Positions 1 through 11,825 are shown, counted from the stretch's first letter. The stretch is DNA of 64,000 bases from Lactuca virosa (GCA_928212115.1 CAKMRJ010003334.1:17432728-17496727), one strand, 5' to 3'. The notes: generated from the sequence alone by a model not told the origin. Program-made: numbers and translations.

Positions 1-629
1 TCTTTTACTTGAGATTTGGTTCTTCCGAGACTAATAGATTGACCTGAAGACTACAAACAAACCGTAAGTAAGTCGACCGGGAGGGGATCCCCGGACGACT
101 CTCTGACGGTTAAGTTAGTGAGAGGATTTGAAATTAGTGGTTATACAAGAGAGTTGAGAGTGATTCTATGCACTTGCCTTCTTGACGAGTCGGGTTTTCT
201 ATTTATAGTAGCATGGGAAGAAGTAGCGAGTTCTTCCCATATCGACTCTGACATGCCATCCTATCGCATTTATGGCATTATGCCCGAAGGTACGACTATT
301 GGTATTGTATATATCATTGCACAGTTGTGTTGTGGTAGTTCCAAGATCAACCAGTTGTGTATCCTCGTACATGCTGTATTCTCAGAGTTTCGAGGTACTG
401 TCGCTACTGTTTCGACGTCATCTTGTACCTTCTCGTCGCTCTTTCTTTTCCTTTCAAGTTGTCATGTCAGTTCGGTATACATACAAACAACTTCGAGACA
501 AGCGGGGAGGGTAACTTCGAGCGACTTTTCAACATTCTGGTTCAGTATGTTTAGAAAGGATATAGTTGTTCCAGGGCTATATCCTATTAGGTAGTAATAC
601 AAATCTTATCTTTGAGTTTGTGCGAAGTC
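1..629. other. Unassigned sequence left of a copia relic
   Basis: No domain is recognised. A 158-codon open frame (118-594, plus) is Ser/Cys-rich and has no motif I know. It may be LTR or leader sequence of the copia relic to its right, but no second LTR copy is present to test that. Confidence 0.3.
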
Positions 630-1386
630 TTTCCTATGAATTTTTTCTTAAAGATCTCAGTTCACTTTCGTATTTCCAGAACTATATCAGCTTATCGGGC
701 ACACCTCTTCCAGATGCAACCTCAGTATCGTGTTGTAGTTGGTAGCCTTCAATACATTTCTTTAATCCGACATGATATCTCATTTGCAGTTAATAAAATG
801 GCTCAATTTATGCACATGCCTACTGATGAACATTGGGTACTCATTAAACAGAGTTTACGATACCTACATGGTACATTAGACAAGGGCCTTCTCCTCTTTC
901 GCAATACATCTTTAGTTCTTCATGCATTATTGGATATAGATTGGGCTGGTAATAAAGACAATTATTCTTCTACAAGTGATTATCTAGTTTATCTTAGGTG
1001 AAACCTTGTATCATGGAGTTCAAAGAAGCAACCAACTATTGCTCGTTCCTCTACAGAAGTGGAGTATCGTTTGATCGCTTCAACTGTAGCAGAAATTAGG
1101 TGGGTTTGTTCTCTTCTGTCTAAACATGGTATCATCTTACCGACTTCTCCGATAGTGTATCATGACAATAAAGGCGCAACACAATTGAGTTCCATTCCTT
1201 TATTCCATTCTCGAATGAATCATGTGGCAGTTAATTATCAGTTCATTAAAGATCAAGTTCAATCTGGTCTGCTGCGTATTGCTCAAGTCTCATCCTTCGA
1301 TCAACTCGGTGATCTGATCACTAAATCGTTACACACATCTCAATTACATTGGTTACATGACAAGATTGGCCTATCTTTAGGGATCA
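630..1386 (+). pseudogene. Ty1/copia reverse transcriptase-RNase H relic
   Basis: This is the 3' end of a copia polyprotein. A short stretch at 635-680 reads like the RT segment around KDLSSLSYF. It is followed, after an apparent internal deletion and frame change, by YRVVVGSLQYISLIRHDISF (about 714-775) and then RNase H motifs: DIDWAGNKD, SSTEVEYRLIAST, YHDNKGA and DLITKSL. These blocks follow the usual copia RT-RNase H order. In-frame TGA at 999-1001 interrupts it, and there are no gag, protease or integrase regions and no LTR pair nearby. The coding match ends just before an AT microsatellite. It is a dead fragment of an old insertion; family identity is firm, clade is not determined. Confidence 0.85.
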
Positions 1387-1387
1387 T

Positions 1388-1392
<5 letters not shown>

Positions 1393-1438
<46 letters not shown>
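1393..1438. repeat. (AT)n microsatellite
   Basis: Nearly pure AT dinucleotide run directly after the copia relic. Confidence 0.95.
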
Positions 1439-1439
1439 T

Positions 1440-1989
1440 GTATATTGAATATTTGATTCTTGAATATATCCTCCGTATTAACCTATTCGTGATATTATCT
1501 TAGATAGAATAACCAGTTAGTGAATCACTACATCATATGAAATCTTGTTATCTCCTTGTATTATATACACTAGTTTGTATAATGAAATAGAAACACCTTT
1601 TCTCAAACATGTGTTCTTTAGTTTTAACACAATCTTGTTCCTATAGTTCCAGATGACCCAAAGCAAAAATAAAAGGATCATAACTCCTAAATGCACATTG
1701 TGAGGATTAATGGAAAATGATTACATTTGAAACATGCTAAGATTGACATATAGACAAATTAACAGTTGATCAAGAGGAATTGTATGATTAGAATGTGTTG
1801 AACGATTGGGGTTCTTGGTTGTATTAATGTGGGGAAATAATAGATTAGGTGGAAATGATTTCCATTTCTATCAATTCATGATAATATGGTAAAATACCTG
1901 CAAAATGATAAGTTTATGTACCGGAACACCAAAAAAAACTAATTAATCAACCAAGCATATACTTTGCCGAAGTCCTTGTAAGTTGTAGA
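1440..1989. other. Intergenic, nothing recognised
   Basis: AT-rich sequence without a convincing open frame or repeat structure. Confidence 0.5.
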
Positions 1990-2246
1990 GAAAATGAATT
2001 AGGAGGGTAACCAACTGTTGATTTTGTTCACATTTGGTTAATTTCATTTTTTTGTACGCAATATACCATCGAACTTCTTGTTTGTGTTCACCATAACCCT
2101 TTTAACCGGCTATAACATGTGATAGTTGGTCAAAAGGGTAATGGTGAACACAAACAACAAGTTCGATGATATATTGCATACAAAAAAAGGAAAATGACTA
2201 AATATGAACAAAATCAACAATTGGTTACCCTCCTGAGTCATTTTCC
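1990..2246. mobile_element. Fold-back MITE, copy 1
   Basis: The whole segment is one imperfect palindrome of about 257 bp. The left edge (AAAATGAATTAGGAGGGTAA) is matched in inverse by the right edge (TTACCCTCCTGAGTCATTTT), and the arms meet near 2115 around GGCTATAACATGTGATAG. It has no coding capacity. A diverged second copy lies at 2829-3079, which defines it as a dispersed family. Superfamily is unclear because I cannot define a clean target duplication. Confidence 0.8.
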
Positions 2247-2828
2247 TTATTTTCCCAAAAGCAAGGTTTCATTTAACTTAACTAAAGAAAACATTTATGT
2301 ATAGTGAATCAGGCCCCGATGTTTACGTTTTACTCATTGTCCTCTTCTCCTCGTATCAACGGTATCATTAGATAGGGTCCATTGATACTCATTAGATATC
2401 TCAATTAAATCCATCTCTTGACATACTAGGATATTCAAAAAAGATAAAATATAGTTTTCCTTATTTATAAAGGTTTGTACCATTCTCATCATCTAAAGAA
2501 ACCCTATAAATGTCCTCCCTGAAATCATTAGAAAAAGGTTAACAAAAGTTGCCATAAGTCTGATTAATATGTTCAACATCAACTTTAGCATTTCATGTTG
2601 ATGTTATACATGTTCGTCGAATTCACATCCATATGAAAAGAACTAACCATCAAAACTTACTTAATGTTTTTATTACAGTTATGTGTACTTCGATTTTGCA
2701 CTTGTTGAATGATTTTGCCAATAACAGTTGAAGAACCCTTTTATTCCCCCAAACGTGTAATTGGCCTTGACATATATACTATCTCATTGATTTCCAATTC
2801 ATATTTTTCAACTCATTTGTAATAAAAT

Positions 2829-3079
2829 GGAAAATGTCTCAGAAACCAACTGTTGATTTTATTCACATTTGGTCAATTTTGTTTTGTATGCAATATACCA
2901 TCGAATTTGTTGTTTGTGTTTACCATAACCTTTTTGACCGACTATCACTTGTGATAGTCGGTCAAAATGGTTATAGTGAACACAAACAACAAGTTTGATG
3001 GTATATTGCATATAAAAAAATGAAAATGACCAAATATAAACAAAATCATCGATTGTTTATCCTCCTGAATCATTTTTCC
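2829..3079. mobile_element. Fold-back MITE, copy 2
   Basis: Same family as 1990-2246, with the same order of motifs (CAACTGTTGATTTT, CACATTTGGT, CAATATACCATCGAA and their inverse copies). The centre is a perfect 13 bp inverted repeat, GACCGACTATCAC then TT then its complement, so a transcript would fold into one long hairpin. Confidence 0.8.
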
Positions 3080-3992
3080 TAAGTTGTAACACTACCATAT
3101 GCTAATAGCATCCACAATGCATAGTATAGTGTAATGGAATGAATACTGATTAAGTGAAGGAGCATATGTAGTTGTTATTAAACTCAACCATAGTTGGGTG
3201 TCATTTATATTATAAATATTATATTATATTATAAATATGTTCCAATCATAACTTGAATCAGACTTAATCTTCAACCCTAATTTTGTAGACTAGTTTAGTG
3301 TCGATTTGAAACTAATGCATGAATTTGTTATATTGATATGTGCATGCAGGAGTTTATAATTATGCGCAGGTACATTACAGCCTATCGATCGAGTTGCTCT
3401 TTCATCTCTTTTGTTCGGTTGTTGTATCCCTGTTTTATTCTGTATTTTTCCCAGCTTAATTATTGCTGGATTTTTATTTATTTATTTATTTATTTTCAAA
3501 GAAATTATAAAAGGTTATTTTAATTAGGTTAGATCTTCGGCTAACCTTGACTGAAGAAAACACAGAGTAGAGAATGTATATATGTACTTATAGATTCAAC
3601 CTCTATGGCTGTTCACACGTATGTACGTAGATGCCATATTGCTTAACCTAACGGCTGATCTAGCTACAAATATATATGACCTAACTGGTTACCTGTTACT
3701 ATATATGATGACCCCTTAATCTCGACTTTGGGTATTTTATATGAATCATATATACTTGCAACACATAGCTACTCTAATTTATCACTGTTAACTAAATTAA
3801 TAAGTTCAGCTCATGATTTTAGTTTTTTAGGTGCCAGTATATTTGGGCACCATTTGCTGTATGTTACTTTGAAGTTTTAAGAACGTGATATTTACATATA
3901 TGATGAGTGCCCATCATGCACGCTAATGTGGGACTATGGGCATCGCGGCTATTAATTCTTATTGGACATTCAGTCATCTGTCTTAACCAATA
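3080..3992. other. Intergenic, nothing recognised
   Basis: AT-rich. A 61-codon open frame at 3338-3523 has no known motif and looks like chance. Confidence 0.5.
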
Positions 3993-4000
3993 GTTTTATA

Positions 4001-4166
4001 CAAGGACGGACGCATGAATACATTGCAGGTGTTGCCGGGATGAATAGGTGTTGCCGATACATGAAAAATAAGTAAAAAAAATCGAAAAATCGAAATTTTT
4101 TCCACTGCGGCCAGAAAAGTTAGGGGTTGCCGGTGCCACACCGGGAACCCCTTAAAACCGTCCCTG
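4001..4166. mobile_element. hAT-type MITE with 8 bp TSD
   Basis: A 166 bp element with inverted ends CAAGGACGG and CCGTCCCTG, flanked by perfect 8 bp duplications GTTTTATA at 3993-4000 and 4167-4174. An 8 bp TSD and a CA(A/G)GGACGG end are typical of non-autonomous hAT elements. Internally it is GC-richer than the surroundings, with repeated GTTGCCGG motifs. Confidence 0.88.
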
Positions 4167-4174
4167 GTTTTATA

Positions 4175-5400
4175 AGTTAGTCCTAGTCATATTTCAGTAT
4201 GTAAGAATATTCTCCTTCTCAACTGGTTTGATCAAGAAAACGAAATGATTAAATGAATTGGCACTGATTTATGTTGATAACTAATTAGATGTAACCTAGC
4301 TAGATATATATAGAAAATCACAAGATTACTATATATTAAAAAGTCAGGATTAATCTATCATTAGAATTAATGCATACTTTTTTTTGTTTTTTTTAACCGG
4401 AACTATTTCTAAATACCACCTATGTTTCACCGAGATTTAAAGTTATGACCTCTCATTTGAAAGTATTCACTTCTTACCATTAGGCCATTATTGACCAAGT
4501 GGTTAATGCATAATGGTTAGTTTGCAGAAATCTTTCTGCCACATGAATGAAGAAGAAAAATATATTTGTGGTTTCAACCAAACGTAATGCCTCTTGAATT
4601 ATTGCGTGTAGTACTCCACTATCTTTCTACAATAATTGTGGTAGCTACTAGTTGATTCAGACACCAACCCGCAGATTCATGTGTTACTAAGAACTTTTAC
4701 CTCGTTCGTTCCTTCTTTCAAAAATAAAAACATGTATTGGTCCGCATCGTGCCCCACCAATTGTCACAAGGGAAAACCTGCAATTTATATTCACTCATAT
4801 ATACTTTTGTGGTAATTATTGAGAGTCACATGATATTGAACACGATGGATGGTTTCAAGCCTTTCGTACAGTGATTCATTTTATATCATATGTACGATGA
4901 GACTTTATTTTTCCTAAAAGCCTTTATGTCCTACCTAAGATTTCATGATCTTTGCCAAAAAAAAGCAAATAAAGGGATGCTTTTCTTTCTTTAATTTGTA
5001 TCTGCTTGTTATAGGACCACAGCGACTCAGCAGTGACTATATATTTCGGTTCTTGTGTTACTCAGTATACAGTAAATATATATGCCTATCGATTCGCTCA
5101 AATATAGAAATCTAAAATTTGAATATTTTGAAAACGCGGACAAATGATGCAATGTCGATCCGTTGACAAGTTTATCGATCAAATTCTGAATAATAGATTG
5201 AAATGATGCACGAGATATTTGAGGCTATATATATTTAAGGATTTTAATGTGTTAATTAATGCATGGTACTAGGTGATATATAGAGAGGTCCGGAACCTCG
5301 TTTTCTAATTAATTAGCTAGTAATTACCATTAATATCCAGCTAGAATCCTTGAAGTCGAAAGATCCTATTTACTCGCACAAATTGGTTTCCACTTCACAT
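4175..5400. other. Intergenic, upstream of MIR172
   Basis: AT-rich sequence with no open frame worth calling. Its right part should contain the MIR172 promoter. Confidence 0.4.
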
Positions 5401-5431
5401 GGGCTCCACTCTCCACACACTCCCCCAGTTC

Positions 5432-5439
5432 TATATATC
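5432..5439 (+). promoter_or_regulatory. Candidate TATA box of MIR172
   Basis: CTATATATC follows a C/T-rich stretch (5401-5430) and precedes a pyrimidine-rich leader. Plant TATA spacing would put transcription start near 5461-5475, about 420 bp upstream of the hairpin. This is inferred from sequence and position only. Confidence 0.5.
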
Positions 5440-5899
5440 TTCTTCCCCAGCCCAAACCCTTCATCAAATTACTGCTTTCTTCTCTAGATCTTAGCTTCCC
5501 AAAGAACAAGTTATAATTTGGTTAAACCCCCTTTCTTAAAACCTCTTTATTTTGTATTGTACATGTTTTCATCCTTCATTTGATTATTTCCTTTTATATA
5601 TCTTTATGTGTTTTCTCTTATTTGAGCATCGATTTTACCTCGTCCTCAGTTATGAAAGCAGACCAACTTAAAATATTGGTTCATAAATTTTTAGAAAATC
5701 CATTTTCAAAAACTAACATGACAAACAAGTACTAATTAATCATATACTTCTGTGTATATTGTTTGTGGGTATTCTTCCTTCTTTCTTTAATCGTTTTCAT
5801 AGATTTAGGGTTCTTTAAACTAATTCAACTAGCTAGCTTCAAATCAACATATATTTTGAAGCCATCCCTTTTCCGAGAATAATGTCATTGTTTACAGGT

Positions 5900-5920
5900 G
5901 CGGCATCATCAAGATTCACA
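5900..5920 (+). ncRNA. MIR172: miR172 star strand (5' arm)
   Basis: 21 nt beginning GCGGCATCATC and ending ATTCACA. It differs from the common GCAGCATC star by an A-to-G change at position 3, which converts an A-U pair to a G-U pair. Confidence 0.93.
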
Positions 5921-5952
5921 TGGTTGCCCTACATGTAAATCTTTGGGAAATG

Positions 5953-5973
5953 AGAATCTTGATGATGCTGCAT
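5953..5973 (+). ncRNA. MIR172: Mature miR172 (3' arm)
   Basis: 21 nt, 3' arm, 5' A and 3' AT, matching the miR172a/b type rather than forms ending in CAG or beginning with G. Confidence 0.96.
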
Positions 5974-6111
5974 CAGAAATCAATTGACTGTACCACAATT
6001 CAATACAAGAATACAACGGCTAGATCTACGACCTACCTTACACAAACAAGGTTAGGATTCTTTCCGATCTCATTTGTTAAATTCGATTCGCACATGCGTG
6101 TATGTACGTAG

Positions 6112-7038
6112 ATGTGTCAGTGTTTGACAATGGAACTCTTTTATTCTATATATTTCCCATCACAAACATTTATCCTGAAAAAAGATACGAATATTTGGAT
6201 TGTATCAATTCAAACTGAGTTGTTTATACACGTGAAGTGTCCTGGCTAAACAATTGTCAGTATTGTTATTTTTTAGGGTTTTACAAACTTGACAGTAAAG
6301 TTAGATATCTCGGTTTCAGGTTTGTACTCTTTTTTAGAAAGAGAAACCACATACGAGGAAATAAGTTTTCTATTGATGCAACATGGTGTTTATTTGGTAT
6401 GTAGATTCATAAACTGCATGTTGTGATGAAGGAGTCTCAACCCGTGTTGGGTACCCATGTATTTTTCATTGAAAAGAATCTATAACACTGTATATATTCA
6501 AGTTTTTTTTAGAAAATATTTTTATGCTTTTACATATATTTGTGTTTTTGCTTTTATATAGCTTTTATTAATTGTTTTGCTTATGGTGTACAAAGACTTG
6601 AATGTTTCTACATCATCGAGGGGTTTAGATTTATTTGTTCATTTCGGAATGGTAAAATTTGTTATGAATTTGAAAGCGGAAGCTCTCTAAAATGTATGTA
6701 TAATAAAAGGTCCAAACTTGAATGCACCTAATTAAAATTTTCTCTTCTCTATATTGGGTTTAAGTTGGTCTTTTCTTCTGCTTCTGTTATGTCTCGGTTT
6801 GTCTTGAACACCCGTCATGTAAATTATTTGATTTCCTTTGTGCATATATATGTGTGTAATTGCTTTGTATGTCCATGATATTCTTTAGGCGTGTTTTACT
6901 TGGATTCTAAGAATATGTGTTTGTGTGAGAGAGATAGATGGACAGAAATATTGAGAGGAAAACCCGAATAACCGTGTTAAACAAATTAAACATGTTGGAC
7001 ATACAACTGTTTGTTCATTTGAGTTTGTGTAACAGTAG
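6112..7038. other. Downstream of MIR172, nothing recognised
   Basis: AT-rich, probably including the 3' part of the primary transcript. A 63-codon frame at 6540-6731 has no known motif. Confidence 0.4.
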
Positions 7039-7101
7039 ATATATATATATATATATATTATATATCTATATTATATATATATATATATATAGATATATAT
7101 A

Positions 7102-7137
<36 letters not shown>

Positions 7138-7148
7138 TATATATATAA
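7039..7148. repeat. (AT)n microsatellite with ATCT interruptions
   Basis: AT dinucleotide run with a few C and G interruptions. It creates a meaningless Tyr-Ile open frame. Confidence 0.95.
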
Positions 7149-7149
7149 T

Positions 7150-7585
7150 ACTAGATGAATTCTCGCGCGTTGCGCGACACATGTTAAAAATATATTGTTA
7201 CAATATAGTTTTCAGACACCTTTTAGTTAATTCGATTCATCAATTTAGGTTTTTTTATTATTATTATATTTAATGTTTCCTTTTAACTATGTTAAAAATA
7301 TATATTGAATTTTTTTTAAACAGTGTTTGATATTTTACTTTAGGTTTAAATTTTACACTAAATTTTTAAGCTTATTGATATATTAATGTAGGGTATTGAT
7401 TTAATAATATTGAAGTTAACAAATTAAGTATATCATATTGATAAGTCACAAATTCTTCCATTTATGATAATGTTTACAACTAAAAACATATTTAAGTTAA
7501 TAAATTAAGTATATTATATGGAAATATGAAAAGTTGGGAGTTTCAAATAAATGTGGTGAAAGAAAAAATGTTTCCTTTATAATAT
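7150..7585. repeat. AT-rich repeat opening with GCGCGTTGCGCG, unit a
   Basis: Begins ACTAGATGAATTCTCGCGCG followed by TTGCGCG, then is AT-rich, and ends with a GAGTTTCAAATAAATGTGG-type motif just before the next unit. The opening resembles the 5' ends of plant Helitron-like elements. No transposase is visible. Confidence 0.55.
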
Positions 7586-7587
7586 AG

Positions 7588-8345
7588 TACTAGGCGAATC
7601 CCCGCGCGTTGCGCGAGCATTTAATTATTTAATTAAAATAATAACTTTTAACAAACTTTAATTTATTATTTATATATGAAAAACCAATGTTACTAGCAAA
7701 ACAGAACATATCGTTTACCCTGTTCGTTTATGAATAACCATGTTTTATGTCATTGGTTATTTCTACTATAATTGATAATTTTATAAACCGTTTTAAGTTG
7801 TGTAAATTTTATATCAAACGTATTAAGTTGTGTAGCTTGTATATAAATGCATGCTAATATCTAATATAATGAATAACAAATAGTATGGAAAAAAACTACA
7901 ACTTTTAATTATAGAAAACCGCTCTACAACCTCTACTATAACATTTATATCAACAAAACTTATTAAACCCTTATAAATCATACAAAAATATATAGAAATC
8001 AACATACATTTGGTATACATAAACATTATTATCCCCTAAAACAAAATGGTGTTGTAATAACCATTGATGCGATAAAACTCATTTTTTCGACACTTCATAT
8101 TTAAAATCACAAATCTCTTCAAACACATGATTTTTTCTACCACAACTTACTTGTATACTACTAATATAGTTATAATGTGTATAGGTAAGAGGAAAATAAA
8201 AGACATTACATATTAATAACCATATGTTAAAAACTCTTGAATGTGTAAATATTTAAATAATAACATGCATAAGTCTAATCTTTATATACAATTATAATAA
8301 CTCAAAATAATAATAAAAATATACTATAAATGTGATGTTACAAAT
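7588..8345. repeat. AT-rich repeat opening with GCGCGTTGCGCG, unit b
   Basis: Begins TACTAGGCGAATCCCCGCGC followed by GTTGCGCG. The following ~650 bp (for example AATAATAACTTTTAACAAA, AACCGTTTTAAGTTGTGTAA and AATAACCATTGATGC) recur in the units at 9008 and 11500. The small minus-strand open frame at 7823-8026 lies inside this repeat and is rejected as a gene. Confidence 0.6.
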
Positions 8346-8349
8346 GTGT

Positions 8350-8398
8350 TTATATATATATATATTATATATATATATATATATATAATATATATATA
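8350..8398. repeat. (AT)n microsatellite
   Basis: AT run followed by a short CA-rich stretch. Confidence 0.9.
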
Positions 8399-8399
8399 C

Positions 8400-9000
8400 A
8401 CACAGACACCACACATACACACAAACATTTAGTCACCATAACCTAGATAACCCATCTTCACGAAGTCTTCCTTACTTATTTTGCTTCTTGTCTTGATCTT
8501 TTTGGAAAAGAGAAAGAAATCCATCTTAAGTTATTTTCCAAACTTAATGAAATATTCTTCATTTATTGTGCTCAGATTTGTTCATCATCGGTTAGTTGTC
8601 ATACAATGAAGAAAATCATCTTCCGCTTACTTTTTTCATATATAAGACAATATTACATGTAAAAGAAAATTCATGTTAAAACGTTAAATAAAACAAATCA
8701 AAGTTTTTGTTCGAAAGACGAACATGCATAATATTAAAATAGACCTTGAAAAAAAAATTGTTTTCTTCACATAAATCATTTTGTTTGAAGCTTCCAATCT
8801 ACCATACAATCACTCAAAAAATTATAAATCCTACCAAAATAATCTACCAATGTGAATTATATATATACCAAGATTAATCAATTAGTGTCATAAGTACCAT
8901 TAAGTATAAAACTCTTAAATGGTAATTAAAAATCATTATTACAACGAAATATGAAAAGACATAAGTTTCAAATCAATGTAGTGCTTAGAAAAATGCATAT
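8400..9000. other. AT-rich tail of unit b
   Basis: Non-coding and AT-rich. It ends with AAGTTTCAAATCAATGTAGT, the same tail motif as unit a. Confidence 0.4.
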
Positions 9001-9007
9001 ATTATAA

Positions 9008-9688
9008 GATAATAGGCGAATCCCCACGCGTTGCGCGAGAGTAGAATTATATAGTTGAAATAATAACTTTTACCAAATTATTAGTTAATATTTCTACTTT
9101 GAAACAAAATGTTAGTAGTAAAGCAAACATATAGTTAACATATTAGTTTTATTAAACATTATAGTTTAATTTTTAAGTCATTGTGATATATAGAATTATT
9201 TGATAATTTTATAAACCGTTTAAAATTGTGTAAATTATATATCAAATGAATGATAATATAACGGGTAACAAAACATATGAACAAAAATATGAACTGCAAC
9301 TTTTAGTAACATAAAAATAGAAAAACATTTATTATAACATTTGTATTAAAAATATATATATATATATATATACAACGAATAATAAAAAATATGAAAAATA
9401 AACACTATAACTTTTAATAACATAAAAACACTAAAACATCTATGATAACATTTATATTAACTCTTTATATTTAAATCACAAATCTCTTCAAATACATTAA
9501 TGTTTTTAATGAGCAAAACTTTACAACCTTATAAAAGAAAGGAAAATAAAAAGTTATTAGTGATTACTAATTAATAATCATAAGTTAAAAACTCTTGAGT
9601 TGTAACTAATAAATATACATAAGTTAGAAAACTCTTGAGTTGTAGTGTGAGTTTCAAATGAATGCGGTACTTGGAAATGTAATATTTA
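9008..9688. repeat. AT-rich repeat, unit c
   Basis: Begins AATAGGCGAATCCCCACGCG followed by TTGCGCG and is collinear with unit b. It ends in GAGTTTCAAATGAATGCGGT just before an ATT microsatellite. Confidence 0.6.

Positions 9689-9689
<1 letters not shown>

Positions 9690-9733
<44 letters not shown>
9690..9733. repeat. (ATT)n microsatellite
   Basis: About 14 uninterrupted ATT triplets. Confidence 0.95.
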
Positions 9734-9734
<1 letters not shown>

Positions 9735-9735
<1 letters not shown>

Positions 9736-11495
9736 TCGTCTAAATAATTGGTTTTGATGCATCATTTTAATCCCTTCAATTATTAAACATAAAGATATTT
9801 AATTATAAATTTATAACATACATATGTGCATATACATGTTAAACAAATCACATATAATATATATATATTTTCGTAATTGTCATATGTAATTCTTGTCGTA
9901 GTAATATGGATAAATTACTTTCATATGAAGAACATATCATGATAAGTCTATCATAATGACATATCAAATGTTCAAAATTATGTTATCTTTTAAATATTGT
10001 CTTTTAAATATGTTGTGTAGGATAACCCAACAAAAAAATAATAGAAAATAAACATAATCAAAATAGAAAAACTACAATCAAATAAATAAGAGCATTGGGT
10101 GGTTGAATATATAAATAAAGATGTTACATAACATACATTTAAATCAAAAGAAAAAACTAACATTTGTCAACTTTGCTCAAACAAAAAACATATATCCATT
10201 TATGAATCTTCTCTTCTTCTTCAAACACCATTCAACCATAGAAACTTGATGACAATTCTTCACTAACCTGCAATCAAAATATTTTTCTTGAAAAAGAAGA
10301 ATCAGAAAGATATTCCAAGCAAAACATTGATGTTTGGAGAGTCACATTCAAGATTGAGTAATACACACAAATCACATATAAAGATTAAATGAGAAACTAA
10401 ATATAAAGAAAGAATAGAAAAGCTTCATTTGTTTTGGTTGAAAGAAAAATCATATTACAATTACCATCGATGCGACATAACTCATTTCTTCAAATCATCA
10501 TATTTGGATCGTGAATGCTTCAACTATATGAAAACTTTTGAATCACAATATCTTCAAATCCTTCTTACATGTAAGATTTTATAAAACACAAAAGACACAA
10601 AAGATTGGTCTTTTATAGTAAATTTTTCACTAAATGCTAATTAAACATAATATAAGTTATAAAACTTTTGAGTGTTAAATCATAATTAAGAAAACTTTTG
10701 AGTTGTATTAGTTAAAAAATGGGGTTTCAAATGAATGTGGTTTGAGGAAGTTAAAAAATAGGGTTTCAAATGCATGAGATTCAAGAAAAAATGCTAGCTT
10801 TATAAGTATGTATGATATGAGTTTTCTTTGTTTAACATTGCATTCTCTTAAGGAAAAGGATATTAACCTACTACGCAAGAATAAATATCAAACGGCCGAT
10901 ACTACCTTAGAAGACTAATGAAGTGGATCTGGATGATTAGAATGTGTTGATTTGAGGTTAGATACTAATGTGGGAAAGGGTTGGATCGATATACTAATGG
11001 AAATTTACAATTTATGAGGGATTCCAACGTTAGTATGGCGTGATCAATACTTTGGATCAATAGCTTGTACTGTAGTAAATGATTTCCATTTCTATAAGGT
11101 GAAGATATATAATACATTACTACATAAAAAGGGCAAATTTCGACCGCAAATCTGCCACTATCCGTCAGTAAAATCATTGGTGGTTATTTTCTTATGACGT
11201 TACCGATGGATCATTTTTAATACATATTTCAGACGGATAATCTTTAGAGACATATTATATGGATGATTTAGAGACATAGTTACATCATTAATTTGTTGGT
11301 ACGTAAAATAGCATTTGGAAAAAAGTCATTATAGAAAGATTGCTAAAATTCAGATTTTTTCTATATAGAATGAAGAAAATATCCAAGACAATAAATACCA
11401 AATTGTTATTTCAACGACAATAATAAACATAAATCTAAAGTGTCTTATACAACTTTTACAAAGATAATAAGCAAAAAAAAATATAAAAAGTTATC
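9735..11495. other. AT-rich DNA with partial repeat copy
   Basis: No gene. The part at 10460-10790 again shows the family's internal motifs (ATCGATGCGACATAACTCAT and GGGTTTCAAATGAATGTGG) and is a truncated copy. The 70-codon minus frame at 10965-11177 shows no known domain. Confidence 0.45.
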
Positions 11496-11780
11496 TAATA
11501 CAACTAGGATTATATAGATAAAATAATAACTTTTAAGAGATTATTATTGAATATTTATACATGAAAAATCAATGTTATTAACACAAACCTATAGTTAACT
11601 TATACTGTTATTAAACGCAATAGTTTTAAATAATTGGTTGTATCTACCATTAATTGATGATTTTATATATCGTTTTAAGATGTGTAAATTGTATATAAAA
11701 CATATGTTAATTTCTATATATAACGAATAACAAATAATATAATAAAATAAATACTAAAACTTTTGATAATTTATGGAGAG

Positions 11781-11822
<42 letters not shown>
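11781..11822. repeat. (AT)n microsatellite
   Basis: AT run bordering the left end of the fold-back MITE. Confidence 0.95.

Positions 11823-11825
<3 letters not shown>

Larger units (their letters stand above)
5884..5988 (+). ncRNA. MIR172: MIR172 precursor hairpin
   Basis: This is a microRNA gene of the plant miR172 family, which represses APETALA2-like transcription factors and so controls phase change, flowering time and floral organ identity. The 3' arm (5953-5973) reads as the canonical 21-nt miR172a/b form starting AGAATCTTGATG and ending GCTGCAT. The 5' arm (5900-5920) is its star strand. They pair over 18 bp with one G-U pair, a mismatch at the miRNA 5' A, and 2-nt 3' overhangs on both ends, exactly as Dicer-like 1 would leave. 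The loop is 32 nt (5921-5952). The lower stem continues by pairing GTCATTGTTTACAG (5884-5897) with CAGAAATCAATTGAC (5974-5988). The strand is fixed because the mature sequence is on plus. The 63-codon open frame starting at 5920 overlaps the hairpin and is not a gene. Confidence 0.96.

Noticed and set aside
5888..5899. Possible 3' splice site TTGTTTACAG/GT inside the MIR172 stem
   Set aside because: It fits the consensus, but cutting there would destroy the lower stem needed for processing; the bases are explained by stem pairing.
5920..6111. 63-codon open frame starting in the MIR172 hairpin
   Set aside because: It starts at the hairpin loop and reads through the mature miRNA; coding use would conflict with processing. 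No known motif.
6938..7273. Tyr-Ile repeat open frames here and at 18422, 21594, 21620 and 63675
   Set aside because: Products of AT microsatellites.
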